A stretch of DNA of 64,000 nt from Alopecurus myosuroides (taxonomy: Eukaryota > Streptophyta > Magnoliopsida > Poales > Poaceae), in NCBI GenBank assembly GCA_028641055.1, contig CM054058.1:499303919-499367918 (forward strand), written 5' to 3'. Positions 33,121 to 42,273 of this stretch are shown here, piece after piece. Position numbers and translations under genes: made by a program. The notes under the pieces are model-generated. The model was not told the DNA's origin. It did not search any database and saw only the letters and a program-made list of their open reading frames with translations. How positions within the stretch are numbered: the first letter of the stretch is position 1; every line of letters starts with the position of its first letter.

Positions 33121-34200
33121 CTATTTCTCTTCCAACCCGTCGCCAATGATGGCAACACGGTCTGGGAACTCAGGATCAACCTGGACCTTCTTCGTTTCCT
33201 GGGACGCCTGGAACGCAGTCCCGTACTGGGAACTCGGCATACCAGGCGCACCACCTTGCGCAGCTTGCGCCATAGAAACCACCTCATACATCTTGTTCTT
33301 CTCGGCAGCAATGACCATGGATTCCGCCAGCAGAGAACCAGCAGAAGCACACTCCAGAGACTTCTTGTAATCACCCGAGATGGTGATCACTCCATTGGGA
33401 CCAGGGATCTTCATCTTCAAGTATGCCGCATGGGTTGAAGCCATGAACTTGCTGAGAGCAGGCCTGCCGAGTAGGGCATGGTATGGGCTCTGGTGATCAA
33501 CCACCTCGAATGACAAGCTCTCAGTGCGGCAGTTCTCCCTGGTACCGAATAGGACGTCTATCCAGACGCGGCCGATTGGAGAGCAAGACACTCCCGGCAC
33601 AATGCCATGGAAAGTGGTCCTGCTGGGTAGCAGCATGTTCTCGGCCATCCCGAGCTTCTCGAGTGTGTCTCTGTACACAATGTTGATGCTGCTGCCGTTG
33701 TCAACCAGGACCTTGCTGAATCTCACATTCTTCTGAGTACCCAAGAAGGTGGGATCCACCACCAAAGCATAGCTACCCGGGTTGGGCATCACCCTAGGAT
33801 GATCAGTTCTGGACCATGTGATCTCTTGGTTGCACCAGTGCAGGTAGTAGGGCACAGCAGGAATCACATCATTGACCTCCATCGCACGCCTGCGCAGAGA
33901 CTGCTTATTGGCAGGCTCGGAGGTGAAGATCATGTAGCTCTCGTGATGTTCCTGGTACTGGTTGCGGTCTCCACCGCCATTGTTGTCGTTGTTGTTGTTA
34001 CCTTGGTTGTTGTTGTTGTTGTTGTTGCCTTTGTTGTTGTTGCGGGTGTAGAAGTTGCGGTTGCGGTCGTTGTTGTTGTTGTTGTTGTTGCGGTAGCCAT
34101 CGTTGTTGAAGTAGCGGTTGGATCCTAAAGCCACCTGGTTCACATTCTCTCTTCTCGGGAAGGCTGCTGGCCTGGAAGCAGGTGCCCGAGCAAGCTGCAC
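33121..34200 (-). CDS. Gag C-terminus and protease of element C
   Basis: Starts with an Asn-rich low-complexity segment coded by (GTT)n on the plus strand. Then the protease: SKVLVDNGSSINIVYRDTL active site, TTFHGIVPG, VVDHQSPYHALLGRPALSKFMA. Frame ends in TAG 33121-33123, followed by GAAAGC, at the same place as the stops in A (7879) and B (38754). Downstream the same frame is open into RT. Confidence 0.9.
   Translation of the reverse strand: MQLARAPASRPAAFPRRENVNQVALGSNRYFNNDGYRNNNNNNNDRNRNFYTRNNNKGNNNNNNNQGNNNNDNNGGGDRNQYQEHHESYMIFTSEPANKQSLRRRAMEVNDVIPAVPYYLHWCNQEITWSRTDHPRVMPNPGSYALVVDPTFLGTQKNVRFSKVLVDNGSSINIVYRDTLEKLGMAENMLLPSRTTFHGIVPGVSCSPIGRVWIDVLFGTRENCRTESLSFEVVDHQSPYHALLGRPALSKFMASTHAAYLKMKIPGPNGVITISGDYKKSLECASAGSLLAESMVIAAEKNKMYEVVSMAQAAQGGAPGMPSSQYGTAFQASQETKKVQVDPEFPDRVAIIGDGLEEK
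33980..34107. repeat. (GTT)n microsatellite in element C gag
   Basis: Interrupted GTT/GTTGCG trinucleotide tract on the plus strand, coding for poly-Asn with Arg and Gly on the minus strand. In-frame, so tolerated by the Gag protein; length likely variable between copies. Confidence 0.9.
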
Positions 34201-35110
34201 ATTGGCATTCGCAGCTGGCAGAGGAGGAGGAGGGGCAGGCCCTCATTCTTGTTCTGTTCCCACCAGCTGCACTGCCGAGTAGTGTGGTTGGCTGGCCTGG
34301 CTGGATGCCGAGTATGGAAGCTGCACGGGACATCCTTCATATCCGTAAAGATGAAGTTTGGAGCAGGACCCGAGTTGCCGCTACCCTGCTGGGGAGCGTT
34401 GTATGGCTTCTTGATGCCTTGGCCCTGATTTTGGTTTTGCCCGTACTGGGCTCCAGCAGCTTTTTGCCTTTGGCTAGTCCCAGCAGCCGTAGTCACAGCA
34501 TTCACTTCCTCGGGATCGTACCGGGTATCAATCCGGTCACCTCTGCGCTTGTTACGGAAATCATTGCGCTTGTTGTTGTTGTAGTTCCTTCTCGGCTCAG
34601 CAGCGTTCATCAGAGGCTGAGTTGGGTCGCCGAGTGCATACATGTCCGCGATCTTGATGGTCTCAGCAAGAGTACTCGGCATCTCGCGCTGCAGCTTCTG
34701 CCACAACATGCTGCCATGCTTGCAGCCCTGAGCAACCCAGGTGATGGCCTGGGCCTCATTCACACCCTCACAGGTGTTTCTCAGAGTGCTCCACCGAGTA
34801 AGATACTCGCGGTCAGTCTCCTCTTCCCGCTGCTTGCAAGCGGACAGCTGCTGCGGCCTATTCGGCCTCTGGTAGGTGTTGGTGAAGTTGCTGACGAAGG
34901 CTTCCGAGAAGTCTAGCCAACAGTTGATGTTGTGCTTGGGCAAGTTGTTGAGCCAAGTTCTTGCGGGTCCCTCTAGCATCTGCGGCACATACCGCACAAC
35001 CCATCTCCGATTGCCGCCCGCAATGTGCACTGCTGTGACATAATCATTCAGCTAGTCTTCTGGCTTGGTGCTCCCATTGTAGCACTTGGTTACCCTGGCC
35101 AGCTGGAAGT
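34140..35110 (-). pseudogene. Gag core of element C
   Basis: Retrotrans_gag domain: ARTWLNNLPKHNINCWLDFSEAF, QRPNRPQQLSACKQREEETDREYLTRW, then ETIKIADMYALGD. A probable zinc-knuckle-like Cys/His region follows (CSFHTRHPARPANHTTRQC). TAG at 35053-35055 replaces the Trp of WLNDYVTAV. The end at 34140 overlaps the next frame, so a small frameshift separates it from the Asn-rich part. Confidence 0.88.
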
Positions 35111-35113
35111 GGC

Positions 35114-35707
35114 TCACAGATGGCTCATCCATGATGCGGTGACCAAAGCACTCGGGGCCAGGCGGTCCCTTGTTCTCGAGCTGCGCGGACATGTTGATCT
35201 GGTCCAACTTGTATCTTGCATCACTGGGCTCCAGCACGCGATCAGCAATGTTTCTTGGGTCAGCATAGCCGGCCAGCCCATCGCCGAGTAGCCATGATCA
35301 TACCTGTTCTCTTGCACAACCGCGGGTTCCACTACCGGGTTGGCTGCTGGCGCAGCTGCACGCGGCTGCACAGCGGCTGGCTGCTGCGTCCTCTGCCGAG
35401 TAGGCTGAGCAGCAGGACGCCGAGAAGGGCTTGCACGATCTCCATCTTGCCTCTTGCTGTGAGCTTTATGGGCTTGATAGCCTGCTCTTGCAGTAGTGTG
35501 TTTCTGACCGGACTCTCGCGGCACAGCGTGCTGTTTTGCGGCGAGAGACGGGTCGTACACCTGCATCTGTCTACTCTTTCCAGAGCGCACACTCTGGTCT
35601 CTCTCACGGCTGGGATGCGGCGATGAGGCCTGATCCGTAGATCTGACCGCATGCGAGTGCACGACCTGAGAAGCGCCAGCACCCTGATTGGCTTTCCGGA
35701 ACTCCAC
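35114..35707 (-). pseudogene. Basic linker of Gag, element C
   Basis: In frame with the N-terminal segment after TAG 35711-35713. Rich in Arg, Ser, Gln and Ala (SHAVRSTDQASSPHPSRERD, later RRPAAQPTRQRTQQPAAVQP), the counterpart of the Arg/Ser-rich linker of A and B. The last third is frameshifted; the correct continuation (DARYKLDQINMSAQLENKGP) is in another frame between 35237 and 35052. Confidence 0.75.
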
Positions 35708-35710
35708 ATT

Positions 35711-36649
35711 CTACCTAGCAGCTTCTAGCACTAACTCATTGAGCCTCTCCTGTTGCCTAGCGCGCGCGTCGCCGGCAAGGTTCGGCAACTCAGCAGCCAC
35801 AGCCTCTGTAGCTCTAAGTGTTTTGGCGGGGGTGCTGTATCTGGGCCTAGTAGCAGTGTTCTGGCTAGCGGTCTGGCTTGGAGCATCACCCACTGTGGCC
35901 ATATCGGCGCCTAGGTTGCGTCGAGTAGGGCCTAGCCTAATGGGCTTCCTAACAACAGGAGTAAAGCCATGGGCCTTGTTGTACTCGTTCTGGTCTAGAC
36001 TAAGCTCAAGCCTAACCTTCTGAAGCTCCAGGTTCTCAGCGAGCAGCTCCTGACGCTGCCGGTCGAGCTGCGCCCTCATGGTCAAGAGCTCAAGCTCGGT
36101 GGGAGGCGGCATGCCCACCCGCACGGCGGATGCCGGTATCGTCGGTGTCCTAGAAGGAGGAACGTACCCCGGGATGTTCTGGGGTAGCTCATAGGGCTTG
36201 TGGGTCCTCTGGGCGCCACTCGGGCCAGCAGGTTCCTCAATGACTCCCGCAGCAGCCGCGCCCTTCCCGGCATCGATAGCCGGGCCGGTCATCATCACCT
36301 CCACGCTGTCCGCAGAACAGCCAGTCGACCTTCCGCGGGCAGCGAGCACGGCAGGAGCATCCTCCGCGACCAGCACCTCCTCCGGGAACTCGCGGATGAC
36401 GGTGGTGGCGACGTAGACGAGGTGCGAGCCGAAGGAGAGCACCGAGCCGCCTGCCGGCATGGGCCTCCCGCCGAAATCTCCGGCGTTGTCGGTGATGAAG
36501 TCGAAGGAGCCGAATCTGTGGACAAGGCCACAGACCACGCGCTCCCCAGCAGCAGAAACGAGTCCCGTCCGAACATGGACTCCAGCCAGCGCCTCTTTGT
36601 GCCCCACGGTGGGCGCCAACTGTCGTGGTGGTATCACGGCAGATGCCAT
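35711..36649 (-). CDS. N-terminal Gag segment of element C, starting inside the 5' LTR
   Basis: 312 codons. The ATG at 36649 lies 29 bp inside the LTR, and the frame passes through the primer binding site (peptide RQLAPTVGHKEAL), as in A and B (LAPSVGTAGAG). It carries a Gly/Ala-rich start and a helical region with heptads (ELELLTMRAQLDRQRQELLA). Ends in TAG 35711-35713, comparable in position to the stops at 10096 and 12913 in A and B. Confidence 0.82.
   Translation of the reverse strand: MASAVIPPRQLAPTVGHKEALAGVHVRTGLVSAAGERVVCGLVHRFGSFDFITDNAGDFGGRPMPAGGSVLSFGSHLVYVATTVIREFPEEVLVAEDAPAVLAARGRSTGCSADSVEVMMTGPAIDAGKGAAAAGVIEEPAGPSGAQRTHKPYELPQNIPGYVPPSRTPTIPASAVRVGMPPPTELELLTMRAQLDRQRQELLAENLELQKVRLELSLDQNEYNKAHGFTPVVRKPIRLGPTRRNLGADMATVGDAPSQTASQNTATRPRYSTPAKTLRATEAVAAELPNLAGDARARQQERLNELVLEAAR
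36601..36620 (-). other. Primer binding site of element C
   Basis: Minus strand GTTGGCGCCCACCGTGGGGC touches the LTR end directly. Same TTGGCGCC core as A. Confidence 0.88.
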
Positions 36650-37506
36650 GGGATGGCTAATTGTTTGGGGTCGATGGACGCTGGAGGTGCTCGGGGAGGG
36701 ATCACACGGCGAGTAGCCGCGTGTGGGATGAATCTAGCACTGCAAACACCAAGATCTTACCCAGGTTCAGGGCCCTCGTGTGGAGGTAACACCCCTACTC
36801 CTGCCTCTCTCTTTATATGTGTGTCACCGAGTAGCCACAGTACAATTAGGCCTTCAGCCGAGTAGCCACTCTTGCTCACTAGTTCTCTCTAAGTGTTGCC
36901 TCTGGAATGTATGTAGAATGCGGCGAACCTCTCACAGGAGGGGGCAGGGCACCTTATATACTGGTGCCCAGCCGAATAGAAAACAACTATAAGGTACGAC
37001 TCGACGTGACAGGAGCACTGCAGAACAGATCACGCCTCCGGCTTCTCGCTGAGGCGGGTGCGGGAAGTCGTCGTGCGCCGTTCTGGGATGGGACCTGTCC
37101 ACCCTTGTCAGTGAGGTAGGGTAGGCCCCTAGCCCTGTCCTGTCCCCTCCGTCAGTGACAGGACTTGACAGGCGCCTACCGCACTGTAGCCACGCCGTAG
37201 CGCGGATAACCACGCGCTCCGTAAGTTGAACCGCACGCCGTACGGACGCAGGATACGCGAGATCCTTTGTCAGAACGGCTCCATTGACTTCTGGCCCGAG
37301 TAGGAATCCACTCCCTCTACTCGGACCACTTCCTCTACTCGGAAGAATACAACTTCCCTGATTCTTCCTTCCGGCCATTGGTGTGTACGGCTGGATAGTA
37401 GTCGACCGGGTAGCAAGTACCGGGTAGCCAGCTACTCGGCCAAACCTCTCCTTGGACCTTGCCTTTAGCACTTGCCTTACCCCTACTCGGGGGTAACCCC
37501 CCGACA
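36621..37506 (-). repeat. 5' LTR of element C
   Basis: 886 bp, TGTCGGGGGGTTACC (from 37506) to ACCACGACA (36621). TATA box TATATAA on the minus strand at 36954-36960. Many CCGAGTAG octamers on the plus strand. Confidence 0.94.
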
Positions 37507-37965
37507 CCCGCACCCGAAGACGATCGCCACAGTCGTAAGAAAAGAAGGAAGTATTACGATCACGACGACCGAGAAGAACTAATGGTGGAAGAATTCACAC
37601 AAAATCGCGATAGTGGACGCCGCGGAAATCGCGAATGGAAGCCAAAGGCAGAAGACAAGACTCCCGAGGAGGACCTCGACGGATACTGCACGCTACATCT
37701 ATTTACAGATAAGCGCACATGCAAAACTAAGGCAATACACCTTCTCAAGGATTGCCGAAAGTTCCTCGATATTCACGAGGCCTTTTCGAAGAAAAACAGA
37801 ACAACGGTTAGTCAAGGCTACCCGCAGCTTCCAGGAGGAGGACACCAAGGATTCCAACCGCCACAACCCATGCCTCCACCGGGAAACCAAAACGCGGTGC
37901 TAGCCGCACTAACTGCGCCGCCCGTCGCCAACGCGGGAGGTAACGCATACCCAAACCCCTCATGA
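37507..37965 (+). pseudogene. Gag C-terminus of element B, downstream of element C
   Basis: Resumes with the target duplication CCCGC and PAPEDDRHSRKKRRKYYDHDD, then the segment with Cys and His (LDGYCTLHLFTDKRTCKTKA) and a Pro-rich tail (QPPQPMPPPGNQ). In frame with 13871 once C is removed. Ends at TGA around 37963-37965, close to but not at the same codon as A's TAG at 8677. Confidence 0.88.
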
Positions 37966-37974
37966 CTTTTAGGG

Positions 37975-38756
37975 ATGATACAGAAGGTCTGCCCGTCCCG
38001 CAGGGCCCAGAAGACGAACACACGACAGTTATGCATGGCTGTGCAAACCCCACCTACAAGGCCCGAGTACCTGAAGATGGCAGATCAACCAATCACTTTC
38101 TCCAGGAAAGACCACCCCCCATGAGTCTATCGACCAGGACACGCTGCCCTAGTAATCCAAGCACAAATTGGCAATTACGAACTGGCTCGCGTATTCATGG
38201 ATGGGGGCAGCAGCATCAACATCATCTATGCGGACACACTCCGTCGGATGAACAGAAACCTTGACGGACTCGCAGAATCAGAGACATCCTCCCATGGGAT
38301 CGTTCCAGGAAAGGCGATCCGCCCACTCGGAACAATTAATTTGGAGGTGGTGTTAGGCAACCGACGCAATTACACGAGAGAATTTCTTGACTTCAAAGTA
38401 GTCGACTGGCCCTCACAGTACCACGCCATTCTTGGCCGGACAGCTTCGCAAGATTCATGGCATTACCACACTATGCATATCTGAAGCTCAAGCTACCCGG
38501 AGAATATGGCACAATCACCATCGACGGTGATTTCCAAAAATCTAACAAGTGCGACATCGAGTTCGCCAAATCTTTCGGGATGCAGTAGGAACTAGAGGAG
38601 ATAGCAAAAACCACGGACCACTCCGTGATGCCCCTCACGAAGAAGAACGCCCCAGAGCTAGAGTTCAGTGCCAACAGCGATACTCGCAAACACCAAGTGC
38701 ACCCGACAGATTCTGCGAAAACGGCGATGGTTTCCACTACCCTCTCGCCAGCATAG
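37975..38756 (+). pseudogene. Protease region of element B
   Basis: MDGGSSINIIYADTL active site with intact residues near 38197. TGA 38122-38124 (from a likely CGA) lies upstream. A frameshift near 38450 breaks GRTAFARFMAVPHYAYL. TAG 38586-38588 replaces the Glu of MQEEL. Ends in TAG 38754-38756 followed by GAAAGC, as in A and C. Confidence 0.88.
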
Positions 38757-39778
38757 GAAAGCGCGCTCGTTGAACTCCTCCGTGAGTACTGGGAATTTTC
38801 GCCTGGCAGCCCTCAGATATGCCAGGAATACCCAGGGAGTTTGCCGAGCACTCACTCGAATTCTACAAAGACGCCAAACCTATCAAGCATACCACTCGAC
38901 GGTTCTCAGAGCCCAAGCAGAAAGCGCTCGGAGAAGAACTAAACAGACTGCTCGCAGCAAAATTCATCAGGGAGATAAAAATATCCACTTGGTTAGCAAA
39001 CCCAGTGCTGGTTCCAAAGAAGAACACTAACATCCTTCGCGTGTGCATCGACTACACGTCGTTGAACAAACACTTCCCCATGGATAACTTTCCCCTCCCG
39101 CGGATCGACCAGATCGTGGATTCCACTACAGGCTGCCAACGCCTCTCCTTCCTAGACGCCTACTCGAGATACAACCAGATCAGGATGAAGAAGGAAGACG
39201 AGGAAAAGATAGCATTCATTACACCCCATGGTGTATACTGCTACACGACAATGCCTTTCGGGCTAAAAAACACAGGCGCAACATATCATCGCTGCATGCA
39301 AAAATGCCTCACCAAGCTCATTGGCAAGAACGTACAAGTGTACGTTGACGACATTGTCATCAAGACTCGAGTAGAGGACACGCTCCTCGAGGATATCAGA
39401 GAAACATTTGATGCTCTAAACGCATACAGAATCAAGCTCAACCCGACAAAATGCGTCTTCGGCGTCCCTGCAGGACAACTTCTCAGGTACCTGGTGTCCA
39501 CTGTAGGAATTGAAGCCAACCCAGAGAAGATACAAGCTATCTTAACAATGAAGGAGCCAACCAATCTTCGCGGCATGCAACAGCTCGCAGGGCGATTAGC
39601 CGCCTTGAGCAGATTCATTGCACGATTGGGCGAGCAAGCACTACCCTTCTACAAGCTGTTGAAAAAGACAGATAAATTCGAGTGGACACCCGAAGCAAAA
39701 AAGGCATTCCAAAACCTAAAACGAGCATTACAGAGTAGGCGTGTTCTAGCAACGCCACAAGAAAGGGAGCCACTGTAG
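38757..39778 (+). pseudogene. Reverse transcriptase of element B
   Basis: A 1-bp loss near 38791 separates the first block. From 38819 the frame is open: WLANPVLVPKK, VCIDYTSLNKHFPMDNFPLPRID, LDAYSRYNQI (the usual Gly is Arg), MPFGLKNTGATY, YVDDIVIKT (YVDD 39341-39352), FGVPAGQLLRYLVST, then LAGRLAALSRFIARLG. Ends in TAG 39776-39778 where A has Tyr. Confidence 0.92.
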
Positions 39779-40984
39779 CTATACCTAGCCGCAACAAATC
39801 AAGTCATCAGCACGGCTATTGTGGTCGAGCGACCTGAGGACGGCAAGGCATATGGTGTTCAATGGCCAATCTATTACATCAGCGAGGTACTCTCACCATG
39901 CAAACAACGATACCCCCACTACTAGAAGCTCGCGTACGGGGCCGTTCTCACAGCTCGAAAGCTCAAGCATTACTTCCAGGAACATACCGTAAGGGTGGTA
40001 AACGACGCATCACTCGGTACCATCATGAACAATCCCATGGCATTCGGAAGAATTGCAAAATGGAGCATCGAGCTAGGCGCCTGGGACATCATATACGCAG
40101 GACGCAATTCCGTGAAATCACAGGTACTCGTAGAATTCCTGAGCGAGTGGACAGAATTGCAAACACCTGGACCGCCAGAATACACGAGTAACTGGATCAT
40201 GTATTTCGATGGGTCCAAAAGGAACGAAGGAGCTGGAGCTGGGATCGTCCTCATATCACTTAGGGGAGACAAGTTGCAGTACATCCTGAGATTGGATTTC
40301 CCACCCAACGATCCAGCATCCAACAACGACGCAGAATACGAGGCCCTGTTACATGGCATGAAGATGGCAATCGCATGTGGAGCCACCTGATTGATGATCT
40401 ATGGCGACTCCAACCTCATCGTACAACAGACAATGAAGGAATGTGATGCTATCGCGGAAAACATGATCGCCTATCGGAACATGTATAATCTACTCCAAGG
40501 AAGTTTCAAAGGATATGAGCTGAAACACATCGCAAGATCCAGCAACGAAGAAGCAGATAGGCTGGCAAACATGGGGTCCACAAATACACCCATACCGCCA
40601 GGAATATATTCCTAGAGGATGACCAAACGTTCCGTGAAGGTCAAGAAGAGTGCAGAAGCACCCGCAACACTGGAGACAGATGCCAGCCCGCAAGTTGCTA
40701 TCATCGAGCTAAGCCACGGTATTTCAAGACAAATTTTTCTGGTCGAGCCAGTCTGGACGCAGAAATACCTCGACTATTTGTCCACCAAACAGCTCCCAGC
40801 AGACGCTCGCGAGGCTCGACAAATAGTATGACGGAGCAAATCTTTTCGGGTACTCAACGGAGAGTTATACAAACAGAGCATCTCAGGAATACTGCAGAGA
40901 TGCATAGAACCCGAAGATGACAAAGAATTACTGTGAGACATATATCAAGGAGATTGCGGACACCACGCCAGCTGGAAGGCAATC
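39779..40984 (+). pseudogene. RNase H and start of integrase of element B
   Basis: YFDGSKRNEGAGAG, NDAEYEALLHGMKMA, YGDSNLIVQQ, NEEADRLAN, then HIARSS and the zinc-binding start (QGDCGHHASWKA). In-frame stops at 39923 (TAG from CAG), 40388 (TGA from CGA), 40613 (TAG), 40829 (TGA from CGA) and 40934 (TGA). Aligns with A's 6722-5517 along its length. Confidence 0.9.
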
Positions 40985-41989
40985 GTGGGCAAAGATTTTC
41001 GAGCAGGATTCTACTGGCTTACAGCAGCCAGAGATGCAAAGGACCTAGTCGATAGGTGCAACGCTTGCCAACGATTTGCGCCCAAACCACACGCCCCTGC
41101 CACGGAATTACACATGATACCAATCGCCTGGCCCTTTGCACAATGTGGGCTAGACATGGTAGGTCCATTACGCAAGTCTACACCCGGAGGATATACACAC
41201 TTGCTTGTTGTAATCGACAAATTTACAAAGTGGATCGAAGCGATTCCAGTCACCTCGGCTAGCGCCCAATGCGCCGTAAAATTCCTCGATTCCATTGTGT
41301 GCAGATTTGGCATACCACACAACATCATCACGGACAATGGCAGCAACTTCATGGCCAAGGAAACACAGCAGTTTTGCGAAGAAAAGGGAATCACCTTCAG
41401 TTTCGCTTCAGTGGCTCATCCGCAAACCAACGGCCAGGTCAAACGATCCAACGGATTGGTCTCAGCTGGCATAAAGAAACGGCTACTCGACCGCCTACAC
41501 CCAGCAGCAGGACATTGGGAAGAAGAGCTACCCTCCGTGCTATGGAGCCTCCGCACAACCCCAAATCGATCAACAAAATAAACGCCATTTTTCATGGTAT
41601 ATGGGGTTGAAGCAGTCCTTCCCGAGGATGTCAAATTCAGCGTCCCACGAGTCATTGCTTACAGCGAAGAAACCTCTAACAGGGCACTCGCGGAATATAT
41701 GGATGCACTCGACGAGATACGCCATATTGCACTCGCAAGATCTGCAGTATACCAACAGTCGTTGCGAAACTATCACAGTCGCCGTATACGCCACAGAGCT
41801 TTCGTGGTCGGAGATTTGGTGCTGCGGCTCAAGCAGAAGGATGGACACAAGCTCGGACCACCATGGGAAGGACCCTTCATAATACACGAAGTTATCCCGG
41901 GTGGCGCCTATCGACTGAAGAACCCGACGACTGGTGGCATCTACTCCAACCCATGGAACGTTGCACACCTCCGCAAATTCTATCCTTAG
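40985..41989 (+). pseudogene. Integrase of element B
   Basis: RCNACQRFAPK zinc-binding end, DMVGPLRKS, DKFTKWIEA, ITDNGSNF with Asp intact. The catalytic Glu is lost: HPQTNGQVKRSNG has Lys where A has Glu. TAA at 41579-41581 replaces Tyr of NYTPFF. The C-terminus through SNPWNVAHLRKFYP and the natural TAG 41987-41989 is complete, unlike A. Confidence 0.9.
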
Positions 41990-42273
41990 GATTATTTCAT
42001 TCGCAAAAATAAGGATGTATTATCCATCTTGTAGCTTGAAGGAAACACATGGCTTCTCAGTCATTTCAATAAAATACATGGTTTTTCAACCATAGCTACT
42101 CACGTTCTTTATCTTTACACGCTGAATAACAGGTATACACCCCAAATACATGGGGGCTACACCTAACTTAGCATCATAAGAAAAATTTCCAGATACAAAG
42201 TTATAAACAAGGTTGACACCTTACAAATTTTCGGTACAACTATACAAAGCAACAGGATACATACTTCCTACAA
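41990..42273. other. Non-coding junction between pol and antisense gene of B
   Basis: AT-rich region where convergent units end. It includes an ATGGGGGCTACAC polypurine-like box near 42150. Equivalent to 4362-4639 in A. Confidence 0.6.

Larger units (their letters stand above)
13872..37506 (-). mobile_element. Element C: Gypsy LTR retrotransposon of a second family with antisense gene, contains element D
   Basis: Minus orientation is shown by the primer binding site beside the right LTR and the polypurine tract beside the left one. 5' LTR 37506-36621, gag-pol 36649-29653, antisense gene 23991-29008 (plus), 3' LTR 13872-14719 plus 23227-23264, interrupted by Copia element D. Without D both LTRs are 886 bp, with about 16 differences by eye (about 1.8%). 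pol is nearly intact, with in-frame stops at 35711, 35053, 33121 and 31672 and one frameshift in gag. Same layout as A and B, but LTRs and proteins are clearly a different family. Confidence 0.94.

Noticed and set aside
33799..34128. Val-rich plus-strand frame
   Set aside because: Shadow of the (GTT)n tract in C's gag.
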